Shown: positions 15,383 through 22,972 of the stretch, piece by piece
How positions within the stretch are numbered: the first letter of the stretch is position 1
Layout: each line of letters starts with the position of its first letter
Origin: Polyangiaceae bacterium
Lineage (GTDB): Bacteria; Myxococcota_A; Polyangia; Polyangiales; Polyangiaceae
Assembly: GCA_020633205.1 (NCBI GenBank)
Contig: JACKEB010000015.1
Span: 1-64,000 of the forward strand
Direction: 5' to 3'
DNA: 64,000 nt
The notes under the pieces: model-generated
Told to the model about the DNA's origin: nothing
The model's input: the letters and a program-made list of their open reading frames with translations, nothing else
Databases searched by the model: none
Program-made: the position numbers and the translations under genes

Positions 15383-17659
15383 ATGGATACGGAGCTGACG
15401 CCGTCGCCGACAGCGGGCGCAAGGGACTCTGCTGGGCTCCTGCGGGTCACCGAGCGTCCCTGCGATCGCTGTGGAAAGCCCGTCGATCCGTTGCGCGCGC
15501 CCCGTGTCGCGATCTTTCACGAGCGCTTCCACTACTTCTGCTCCGCGGAGTGTCGCGAAGGCTTCGATCCCGAGAACGCCGGGGCAGAGCTGCCAGCGCC
15601 GCGGCGCATGGGCGCGCTGCGCCAGGAAGACGTGATCGCGACCCTGGCTCAAACGCCGGATGATCTCGGCTTGCGCCAAAAGACCGCCGAGGCGCTCAGC
15701 GAGATCGTTGAAGCCGGACTCGAGGGCGGTCTATCGGATCCCGACGATCTCGGTCCGGTTGCTGATCCTCGAGGAACCGGTGTCGAGGTCGTCGAGCCGA
15801 CTGATCTGCCGACCCTGATGGTGTTGATGGCAGGTCTGGCAGGGCTGCTGTCGCTGCTCCTGTCACTCGCGGGCGACTTTCGCGCCCTGGTCTTCATCCG
15901 CGCGATCGTGCTGGTGGTTGGCAACGCCGCCTTGGTCGCTCGCTACTTTGCTGGCGCGCGAGACGCGACGGAACCCCACCCCGTTGCGCTGATGGGCGCG
16001 CCACTTGTTGCGGCACTCGTGACCCTGGTCACGTCGCTCAGCTCGGGTCCGAATGAGATCGTCAACGTCGCTGGCGCAGCCCTCGTCGCGAGCGCCGCCG
16101 GGATCTGGCTGGTGCAGCGCGCGCGGCGCCCGATTGAAGCGGAGCGTGAGCACATCCAGACCTCCCTCGCCGCGGCTACTCGGCGCGTCGTTGGACAGGA
16201 GCTCTCGCCGGCTACCGCCAACGAGCTGCATCCCGGCGAAGAAATCCTGATCGAGGCGGGCGAGACGGTGCCCGCGGACGTCAGCATCATCGCCGGGGAG
16301 GCGCAGGTCGAGCCGTGGCTAGGCGCGGGTCATCGCGAAGCCCGCGGTGAAGGTGAATCCTTGGTTGCTGGGGCGAAGGTCGTGCAGGGGCGTGTACGCG
16401 CCATTGTTGCCTGGTCCGGCCTCGACCGCGCGTGGGTGCGCCTGACGAACGACCCGCGTCGCCGCGCGGAATTGATCGCGCCGAGCGCGCGGGCGGGGCG
16501 TTTGCTCGCGGAGCGTGGTGGTCCCGCGCTCGCTTTGGTGGCGGGCCTTGCGGCGCTGGCCGCGGGTGCGTCTTGGGTCGGCGTGCTCGCCTATGTGGTG
16601 GCCGCTCAAGCCGCTGTCGCCACGGCGGGGGTCGCGCAGATTGGCGGCTTGCACGTGGGTCTTGGCGTGCTCTCTGCGCTTCGGCGCGGGGTCGCGTATC
16701 GCAGCGCCGCGGCTTTCGAGAAGGCTGGCCACGCCACGGTTGGCGCGTTCTGTGCGCGGGGTACGTTGCTCCTCGGTGAGCCCGAAGTGGCGAGTATCGA
16801 GGTGTTCGGAAGTGATCCTGCGGAGCGCATCCTTGGTTGGGTCGCGGGGGCTGAGGCGGGGTCCACGCATCCTGTTGCGGTTGCGGTGACCCGCGCAGCG
16901 CGGGATCGTGGAGTGCGGCCCGACGGGGTTCGCAGCTTGACGACGCTGCCCGGTCTTGGCGTGGTGGGTGTCACCTCAGGTGGTGAAGCGCTCGCGGTCG
17001 GGAGCCGCGCCCTGATGTTGCGGGAACGCATCGGCGTTGCCAGTGCGGAGGCGCGCATCAACGAGCTCGAGGGCATGGGCCGCACCGCGTTGCTGGTTGC
17101 GGTGGGCGAACGCCTCGTTGGGCTGGTCGGACTGCAGGATGGTTTGCGCCCCGGTGCGCGTGCGGCGGTCCAGTACCTGCTGGACGCGAGCATCGAACCG
17201 GTGCTGATCAGTGGAGACGCTCGGGAGACTTGCGAGGCCCTGGGTCGTTCTCTGGATATCGATCATATCCGTCCGGAAATTTTGCCGGCGGATCGCGGCG
17301 CGGAGATCAAGCGCCTGGCGGATGCAGGCGCGCAGGTGGTCGTTTTCGGGCGGAGCCCGGCTGATGACGTCGCCCTTGGAGCGGCCGATGTGTCCGTGGC
17401 GCTGGCCTCTGCGGGATCGATCAGCGCCGAGTGGAACGTGCAGCTAGCGACCGATGCGATCCGGGACGCCGCCTTTGCTGTTGCGGTAGCCGGACGCGCA
17501 CGGCGTGAGGCGCGCCTCGGCGTGCTGCTCGCGGTGCTCCCGGGCGTCGTTGGCGTAGCAACCATGGCAGTGGGCGCGCTGAGCCCGGCGGTGACGCCGG
17601 TGCTGGCGTTGCTCGGCACTGCCATCGCCGTTCTCCGGAGCAACAGCCAGTCGGGTTGA
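15383..17659 (+). CDS. degenerate P1B-type ATPase (pseudoenzyme) with N-terminal TRASH-like Cys domain
   Basis: The 758-residue protein has the outline of a heavy-metal P-type ATPase: transmembrane pairs, an A-domain, and an N-domain with the P1B-type HP pair (STHPVAVAV). Catalytic residues are lost. The phosphorylated DKTGT is CARGT (Cys457), the A-domain TGES is GAGH (about 310), the transmembrane CPC is replaced by AAQ (about 406), and GDGxND is degraded to GRSPADD. GD of the TGD loop (Asp about 611) survives. The N terminus has C27-x2-C30 and C53-x3-C57 with nearby His, a TRASH/MYM-like zinc or copper site. It cannot use the normal phosphoenzyme cycle; a sensory, scaffold or chaperone role is inference. 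It lies 10 nt behind argF. Confidence 0.82.
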   Translation: MDTELTPSPTAGARDSAGLLRVTERPCDRCGKPVDPLRAPRVAIFHERFHYFCSAECREGFDPENAGAELPAPRRMGALRQEDVIATLAQTPDDLGLRQKTAEALSEIVEAGLEGGLSDPDDLGPVADPRGTGVEVVEPTDLPTLMVLMAGLAGLLSLLLSLAGDFRALVFIRAIVLVVGNAALVARYFAGARDATEPHPVALMGAPLVAALVTLVTSLSSGPNEIVNVAGAALVASAAGIWLVQRARRPIEAEREHIQTSLAAATRRVVGQELSPATANELHPGEEILIEAGETVPADVSIIAGEAQVEPWLGAGHREARGEGESLVAGAKVVQGRVRAIVAWSGLDRAWVRLTNDPRRRAELIAPSARAGRLLAERGGPALALVAGLAALAAGASWVGVLAYVVAAQAAVATAGVAQIGGLHVGLGVLSALRRGVAYRSAAAFEKAGHATVGAFCARGTLLLGEPEVASIEVFGSDPAERILGWVAGAEAGSTHPVAVAVTRAARDRGVRPDGVRSLTTLPGLGVVGVTSGGEALAVGSRALMLRERIGVASAEARINELEGMGRTALLVAVGERLVGLVGLQDGLRPGARAAVQYLLDASIEPVLISGDARETCEALGRSLDIDHIRPEILPADRGAEIKRLADAGAQVVVFGRSPADDVALGAADVSVALASAGSISAEWNVQLATDAIRDAAFAVAVAGRARREARLGVLLAVLPGVVGVATMAVGALSPAVTPVLALLGTAIAVLRSNSQSG

Positions 17660-17664
17660 GTGGC

Positions 17665-18423
17665 CTAGCGCGGGCGCAGTTTTGCGCTGGCTTGCAGCTT
17701 TGCGTTGGCCTCGAGCTCCGCGATGGCTTCTTCAGTCGTCAGGATCTTCGCGTAGCGATCGCGCAAAGTGTTGAGCGATGAGTTGTGGAGCTCAGGTGTC
17801 ACGGTCGCGCAGGCGTCTTCGATCACACTCGTAAAGAAGCCGAGGTCGCTCGCGTCCCGCGCCGTCGTCTCGACGCACTCGTTGGTGTAGACGCCGCACA
17901 TGAAGAGCGCGTGGATGTCCATATTGCGCAGCACGAACTCGAGGTTGGTCGAGACGAAGACTCCACTCGCGGTCTTGCTGAAGACGATCTCATCGCCTTG
18001 AGGCGCGACTTGCTCGATGAACTCCGCGTCCTTGGAGCCTGGAGCAGCATGCAGCCCGAGACGCTTGTGTCCTGGGCTACGATCGCGACCGTTTTGTGTG
18101 AGCGACATGATGCGCGTGTGGATGACCTCGAGTCGGTGCCCGCGAAATGCGTCCTGCAAGCGCCGAATGTTTGGCAGCGCGAGGTTCTCCAAGCGGTTGA
18201 AGTAGTACTCCTGCGCGTCTGCCGGGACACCCGACTTCTCGGCGTCGGCGAACACGCCGTGGCCCCGCGCCGCGTCCAGGTACTGCACGTCGATCACCAA
18301 GAGCGCGACGTTGCGATGTGCAATTGCCTCCTGGGCCTCGGGCGCTTCGCTTACCGCCTCGCGATAAACGTCTTTTAGCGGGTCGAGGTTGCTAGCTCCA
18401 CTCAAGCTCACTTCGATGTCCAT
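17665..18423 (-). CDS. isochorismatase-family cysteine hydrolase
   Basis: The 252-residue protein has the isochorismatase-like hydrolase core: ALLVIDVQ with the catalytic Asp, a Lys in VFSKTASGVF, and CGVYTNECVETTARDASDLGF with the nucleophilic Cys at about residue 182, followed by VIEDACAT. Members cleave amides such as N-carbamoylsarcosine, ureidoacrylate or nicotinamide. Its upstream partner in the same orientation is an allantoate/carbamoyl-amino-acid amidohydrolase, so ureido-compound breakdown is the likely setting (inference). The ATG at 18421-18423 opens MDIEVSLSGAS; the frame is open further but the added residues are not conserved-looking. The 37-nt gap to the upstream gene holds a copy of the dispersed C-rich motif. 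Confidence 0.83.
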   Translation of the reverse strand: MDIEVSLSGASNLDPLKDVYREAVSEAPEAQEAIAHRNVALLVIDVQYLDAARGHGVFADAEKSGVPADAQEYYFNRLENLALPNIRRLQDAFRGHRLEVIHTRIMSLTQNGRDRSPGHKRLGLHAAPGSKDAEFIEQVAPQGDEIVFSKTASGVFVSTNLEFVLRNMDIHALFMCGVYTNECVETTARDASDLGFFTSVIEDACATVTPELHNSSLNTLRDRYAKILTTEEAIAELEANAKLQASAKLRPR

Positions 18424-18460
18424 CAGTGTCTCTGTTCGTGTCTTTTTTGGGGGGGAGGGG

Positions 18461-19696
18461 TCAGCTGGCGAGGCGTTGCAAGGTGCCAAGGAGCACATTC
18501 GCGCCGGCCTCGATTGCCTCCCAGGAGGTCCATTCCGCGGGGGAATGACTGCGGCCATCCTTGCTCGGCACGAAGATCATACCGACCCGGGTGACGTTCG
18601 CCAACTGCTGCGCGTCGTGCGCCGCACCGCTCGGCAGACGCAGCGTCTCTTCATCAAGCGCTTCTGCGCTGCTCGCGATCGCGTCCATCACGCTGGTGTC
18701 GCACTTCACCGGCGAGAGCTCACTCAAGACCTCGAACTCGAACATCAGGCCGCGGCGCCGCGCGATCGCGCTCATTGCGCGACGAAACGCGTCGGCCAGC
18801 TCTTCGAGCACGCTGGAGTCGATGTCTCGTACCTCGAGACTGAACTCAGCGACACCGGGGACCACATTGGGCGCGCCGGGTTGCAGCTGGATGCGCCCGA
18901 TCGTCGCGACGCTACGTCCTCCGCCGTTTTCCTCGAGGATGCGCGGAATGGCCATCGACAGCTCCGCGACGCCCTGGAATGCGTCCTGGCGCATGTCCAT
19001 GGGAGTCGTTCCAGCATGATTCGGCGTCCCCAGGAACTTCACGTTCCACTTGAACAGCCCCACGATGCCCTCCACGACGCCCACCTTCAGGCCGCGCCGG
19101 TCGAGCACCGGCCCTTGCTCCACATGAAGCTCCACGTAGGCGTGGATCGACTCGGGGCTACGCTGGGCACGCAAGAGGTGACTCGCGTCGAGACCGTGGC
19201 GCTCCATCGCATCGATCAGGCGGAGCCCCTGTAAGTCTTTTGCCGTGCGGATACTATCCGGGGTCAGCTTTCCGGCCAGCGCCATGGACCCCGGCATGCC
19301 ACCGAAGCGACCTTCTTCGTCGGTGAAGCTGATCACCTCCAGAGGCCGCCCGAGCTTGGCTCCGGACTCCTTGAGCCGCCGCAGCGCCTCCAGGCCTGCC
19401 AGCACACCCAGTGCGCCATCGAGATGTCCTGCTCCGGGTACCGAGTCGATGTGGGAGCCGGTGATCACGCTAGGGCGCTGGCCATCCCAGCCCAGGCGCC
19501 CATGCAGGTTGGCGGCGCCGTCACTGAAGAACTCCAAGCCGGCGTCTTCGATGCGCTGCTTGAGCCACGCTCGCGCCTGCATGTCTGCGTCGCTAAACGC
19601 CATGCGGTGGATGCCGAAGTCTGGGGCGCGCCCAATGCGCGCGAGGCTCTCGATGTCTTCCTGCAGACGCGGGAAGTTGACTCTGAGTTCGCTCAC
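18461..19696 (-). CDS. M20-family N-carbamoyl-amino-acid hydrolase / allantoate amidohydrolase
   Basis: The 411-residue protein resembles the HyuC/AllC branch of M20 metallo-amidohydrolases. Metal-ligand motifs are visible: TGSHIDSVPGAGHLDGALGV (His and Asp), SFTDEEGRFGG (two Glu), ELHVEQGPVLD (His), and at the end PSGAAHDAQQLA with His plus FVPSKDGRSHSPAEW. These enzymes remove a carbamoyl group, releasing ammonia and carbon dioxide, from carbamoyl-amino acids or allantoate. The GTG at 19694-19696 has an AAGGAG site seven bases upstream; the in-frame start eight codons earlier is less likely. It is the first gene of a pair with the isochorismatase-like gene. Confidence 0.88.
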   Translation of the reverse strand: MSELRVNFPRLQEDIESLARIGRAPDFGIHRMAFSDADMQARAWLKQRIEDAGLEFFSDGAANLHGRLGWDGQRPSVITGSHIDSVPGAGHLDGALGVLAGLEALRRLKESGAKLGRPLEVISFTDEEGRFGGMPGSMALAGKLTPDSIRTAKDLQGLRLIDAMERHGLDASHLLRAQRSPESIHAYVELHVEQGPVLDRRGLKVGVVEGIVGLFKWNVKFLGTPNHAGTTPMDMRQDAFQGVAELSMAIPRILEENGGGRSVATIGRIQLQPGAPNVVPGVAEFSLEVRDIDSSVLEELADAFRRAMSAIARRRGLMFEFEVLSELSPVKCDTSVMDAIASSAEALDEETLRLPSGAAHDAQQLANVTRVGMIFVPSKDGRSHSPAEWTSWEAIEAGANVLLGTLQRLAS

Positions 19697-19828
19697 TCGG
19701 AGCTCCTTTCTGGTTCGCAAATCGCCGTGCGTTCGCCCGCCCCTGCGGACGCCGTCTGCCGATACCTCCCGGCGCGCGCGAGCGGCGCGCCCGTTTCGAG
19801 CGCAGACCCTATCACACGCCTGGGTGGG

Positions 19829-20608
19829 TTACGAACGCAGGCGGAGCAAGTGCGCTGCCAGCTCGGCGAAGCCCGCGCCGCGCGTCGCGCCACAGCGATA
19901 GCGGGGCGTCACCGTTGGCGCTCCGCTCAGGTTTGCCACGCCTATTGTCGTGCGGAAAGCCGCGAAGCAGGCGGCGTCGTTCTCGCTGTCACCGACGTAG
20001 GCAAAGCGTTCGAGCGCGCGCGTGGTGTCGATGCCGCCGTGTTGTGACAAGAACGCGACGCTGCCGCTCGCCTTGTCGTGGGTATCGAAGGTGATGTGAA
20101 AGTGCACACTGGACACCGTCGTGCTGGCGCCGCGTGCCTCTGCGGAGCGCCGCGCAGCGGCAACTACGTCAGGGTCGACCTTTCGGAACTCACCGATGTC
20201 GAAGGTGAAGTCGCTGACGCGGCCGTGGACGTCGTCGGCAGGGACTAAGTCCGAGAACTCCGCCATCAGTTGCTCGGTCAGCTCGAGGAGTCGCTCGCGG
20301 CGCTCCGTGCGTGTGGCGCTCGGGATGGCGTCTAGACGCTGCACCCTCCCCCCCAAACGAGCGTGCGCCAGATGACCGTTTTCACTCAGCGCAGCACGGA
20401 TAGGCCACATTCCAGCGACCAGCTCGCCCCAGCTCGCTGGGCGACCCGTGACGGCGACCAGCCAGAGATCCGTTTCCGCGAGGTTGCAGAGCGCTTGATA
20501 GGCGTCGAGGGTCAGCTGTCCGTGGTCGAGCAGCGTGTCATCGAGGTCGAAGAGCAGGCCCTGGAGGCCGCGGGCCTCTGCTTTGGACAGCTCGGTCAGA
20601 GGCCGCAT
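19829..20608 (-). CDS. HAD-superfamily phosphatase
   Basis: The 259-residue protein has a HAD core: LLFDLDDTLLDHG (motif I, nucleophile Asp), AVTGRP (motif II), HDKASGS (motif III Lys), and YVGDSENDAACF (motif IV). The central cap between motifs I and III is about 100 residues, like the HAD-IIB/mannosyl-3-phosphoglycerate phosphatase class. Substrate not predictable. Its ATG shares one base with the stop codon of the upstream methyltransferase gene (TGATG), so expression is coupled. Confidence 0.83.
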   Translation of the reverse strand: MRPLTELSKAEARGLQGLLFDLDDTLLDHGQLTLDAYQALCNLAETDLWLVAVTGRPASWGELVAGMWPIRAALSENGHLAHARLGGRVQRLDAIPSATRTERRERLLELTEQLMAEFSDLVPADDVHGRVSDFTFDIGEFRKVDPDVVAAARRSAEARGASTTVSSVHFHITFDTHDKASGSVAFLSQHGGIDTTRALERFAYVGDSENDAACFAAFRTTIGVANLSGAPTVTPRYRCGATRGAGFAELAAHLLRLRS

Positions 20609-21852
20609 CAGTAGCCACTCACCTGAACCACGAGGTTCGTGAGGTACTGGCCCTCGGGGAAGGCGGCTGGCACCGGGTGATCGCCGCCTTGGAATACGCG
20701 CTCGAGGACCACCGCACGGCGACCCGCGTCACGCGCGCCGAGCGCCATTGCGCGCCGCAGCTCGAAGAGACCGATGGCCGCCGAGCAAGAGCAGAGGATG
20801 ACGATGCCGCCTTCGGTGCACGCTCGCGTAGCGCCTTGAGCTAATTTCCGCATGGCATCTAACGCTTTGTTCTTCGCGCTGCGGTTCGGGGCCAGCTTGG
20901 GTGGGTCGCAGATCACGAGGTCGAAGCTCTCGGGCTCCGCCTGCTCGAGGTAGCGCCGCATGTCCTCCTTCTGGAAGCGGATCCCCGAGAGGCCATTCTG
21001 CTCCGCCAGGCGCTCACCGACTTCGAGCGCGGGGGCGCTCGAGTCGACGGCGTGGACTTGCTTTGCTCCGCCGCGCGTTGCCGCCAGCGCGGCACTGCCA
21101 ACGAAGCAGTAGCCGTCAAGGACCCGGCCGCCGCCACCGGACTGGACGTTGCTCGCCGCGAGTCGCTCGATCACGTCCCGCAGCGGGCGCTGATCCAGGT
21201 AGTAGCCCGTCTTCTGCGTCAGCTCCGTGGGCAGTTCGAAGTCCAGGCCGCGCTCGCGAAAGCGCAGGCTGTCCGTCTGCCCTGCGATGAATGCCGGCCC
21301 CACCTCGAAGCCTTCGGCTTTGGCGGTGCGCACGCTGGTGCGGTCGATGATCACCGAGCAGCCGGTCACTTCCTGCAGTGAGGCGCTGATGCTGTCCCGC
21401 AATCGCTGCATGCCCCGGGTGCCAAACTGCACGACCAGCGCGTCTCCAAAGCGGTCGACGATCAGCCCCGGAAGCTGGTCGCCCTCGGCATGGATCAGGC
21501 GAAAGGCGGTCGTGTCGGCGTTGGGGAAGCCGAGCTGGCGCCGGAGTTGCGCCGCCGCCGAGACCCGCTTGGTCAGCAAGCTCGCGTTTAGGGACTCCTG
21601 CTGACGCGTGAACAAGCGGACCGCGATGGCTGAACCCGGTGAGTACAGGCCGCGGCCGAGGTGTTGTCCGCGGGGGTCGAACACGTCGACTTCGTCGCCA
21701 GCGGCGGGCGCGCCCTCGATGCGATCGACCGCTTGGGCGTAGATCCAGGGGTGTCCGGCCCAGACGGGCTGAACGTGACCAGGCTTGAGGCGCAGCTGTG
21801 CAACCACGCCGCTCCCTACCGGCAGTTCACTCTGGTGTAAACGGCTCTCCAC
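20608..21852 (-). CDS. class I rRNA cytosine-C5 methyltransferase, RlmI-like, with PUA domain
   Basis: The 414-residue protein resembles RlmI/YccW. It has an N-terminal PUA-like domain (VQPVWAGHPWIYAQAVDRIEG, GRGLYSPGSAIAVRLF), a middle RLIHAEGDQLPGLIVDRFGD segment, and a Rossmann methyltransferase with TGYYLDQRP, VLDGYCFVGSAALAA, VDSSAPALE and the catalytic-type CDPPKLAPN loop; a later ILCSCSAA matches the family's second Cys-containing motif (CSC). RlmI methylates C1962 of 23S rRNA; that activity is plausible. It opens with GTG at 21850-21852, and shorter starts are possible. It is coupled to the HAD gene. Confidence 0.85.
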   Translation of the reverse strand: MESRLHQSELPVGSGVVAQLRLKPGHVQPVWAGHPWIYAQAVDRIEGAPAAGDEVDVFDPRGQHLGRGLYSPGSAIAVRLFTRQQESLNASLLTKRVSAAAQLRRQLGFPNADTTAFRLIHAEGDQLPGLIVDRFGDALVVQFGTRGMQRLRDSISASLQEVTGCSVIIDRTSVRTAKAEGFEVGPAFIAGQTDSLRFRERGLDFELPTELTQKTGYYLDQRPLRDVIERLAASNVQSGGGGRVLDGYCFVGSAALAATRGGAKQVHAVDSSAPALEVGERLAEQNGLSGIRFQKEDMRRYLEQAEPESFDLVICDPPKLAPNRSAKNKALDAMRKLAQGATRACTEGGIVILCSCSAAIGLFELRRAMALGARDAGRRAVVLERVFQGGDHPVPAAFPEGQYLTNLVVQVSGY

Positions 21853-21928
21853 GCTGGCGTGATTGGCCAGATCGGCAAACCACCCAGTTTTCTCGCGGAT
21901 CGAACGCGAAACCGGCCGACCTAGCGCC

Positions 21929-21944
21929 TGGCACTCGGATTGCT
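21929..21944 (+). promoter_or_regulatory. sigma-54 (-24/-12) promoter
   Basis: TGGCACTCGGATTGCT matches the RpoN consensus TGGCAC-N5-TTGC exactly, with GG at 21930-21931 and GC at 21942-21943, twelve bases apart. Transcription would start near 21955, leaving a 60-nt leader with an AAAGGAG site before the barrel gene at 22016. Confidence 0.6.
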
Positions 21945-22015
21945 AACCTCTGTGAGTGCCGCGGGGCTCTCGCGGCGCTTGGGGGTGCGACCCCAGAATC
22001 CGAAAGGAGCCTTCC

Positions 22016-22906
22016 ATGAAGACGCGGCTCACCGCACTCAGCGTTGTCTTTGCCACTTGTGCTGTTCCGGTATTGGTCAGCAGCACTGCCTATGCCCAAG
22101 AGGAATGTCCTCCCGGATCCTGGTTCTGCGAGGACGCAGGTGGTGACGTCGACGTCGATGACGAAGCGGACCCCGCGGACGAGCCGCCGCCTCCGGAGCG
22201 CGTCGACGTGCCGAAGCGGCGCACCAAGCGTCCCCCGCCCATCGTGGTCTACCAACCCGAAGGTGAGCCACCGCCCACCGTGGTCGTGGTCAAGGAGCGT
22301 CAGGCTCCCGAGCCACCGCCCCAGCCGAAGAAGCCGCGCTGGAAGCGCGAGTGGGGCCTGAACTTGCGCCTGCAGGGCGTGATGATGAGCAAGAAGGACG
22401 ACAACTACACCAACGGCGACGGTGTCGATGACCGTGGCATGGGTGGTCTTGGTGTCGGCCTGCGCTACCGACCAAAGCCTCACTTCGCGTTCGAGGTCGG
22501 CTTGGACTTCTTCGGTGGCCGCGACTACCAGGCTGACGAGCGCGAAGAGACAGCGCTCACCTTCAACGGGTTGGTCTTCTTCAACCCGAAAGACAAGTTC
22601 CAGCTCTACGCCCTGGGTGGCTTCGGGTTCACCGGCGCTCACGTGAAGCTCGACCGCAGTCAAGCGCTGGTCAACGGAAGCGCTGAGGAGCGAGACTACA
22701 GCTACTTCGGGCTCCAAGCTGGCCTTGGCCTCGAGTGGCGCTTGGCTCGCAAGACCGCGCTGAACTTCGACATCATCGGCTTCGTGCGCGGACGCACCGA
22801 CGACGCAGCTCAGTACGAGTACGAGTACACGGATCCGGAGACGGGACGCCAAACCAACTCTTCGGGTGGTGGCTTGGCGCGCTTGGGTCTCACCTTCTAC
22901 TGGTGA
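22016..22906 (+). CDS. exported outer-membrane beta-barrel protein with Pro-rich linker
   Basis: The 296-residue protein starts MKTRLTALSVVFATCAVPV and is cleaved after AYA-Q. A short Cys-Cys loop (CPPGSWFC) is followed by an acidic patch, then a Pro/Arg/Val-rich linker (residues about 55-110) and a beta-barrel of about 180 residues with strands such as WGLNLRLQGVMM, GVGLRYRPKPHFAFEVGLDFFGG and a terminal ARLGLTFYW ending in Trp. This is a typical outer-membrane barrel end. The AAAGGAG ribosome site lies five bases before the ATG. A sigma-54 promoter match sits upstream, so expression may be activated by an NtrC-type enhancer-binding protein (inference). Confidence 0.85.
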   Translation: MKTRLTALSVVFATCAVPVLVSSTAYAQEECPPGSWFCEDAGGDVDVDDEADPADEPPPPERVDVPKRRTKRPPPIVVYQPEGEPPPTVVVVKERQAPEPPPQPKKPRWKREWGLNLRLQGVMMSKKDDNYTNGDGVDDRGMGGLGVGLRYRPKPHFAFEVGLDFFGGRDYQADEREETALTFNGLVFFNPKDKFQLYALGGFGFTGAHVKLDRSQALVNGSAEERDYSYFGLQAGLGLEWRLARKTALNFDIIGFVRGRTDDAAQYEYEYTDPETGRQTNSSGGGLARLGLTFYW

Positions 22907-22925
22907 CCTGAGCCATGACTGAGTA

Positions 22926-22972
22926 AGGGCCTGCAATGGGGAAGGCGATTGAATTCCCCGTTCGTAGGCCCT
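22926..22972. other. two-part hairpin spanning the putative lnt start
   Basis: AGGGCCT (22926-22932) pairs with AGGCCCT (22966-22972), and GGGGAA (22938-22943) with TTCCCC (22954-22959). It follows the barrel gene and contains the TTG at 22949 that opens the lnt frame in its loop. It has no U-tract. Confidence 0.6.
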
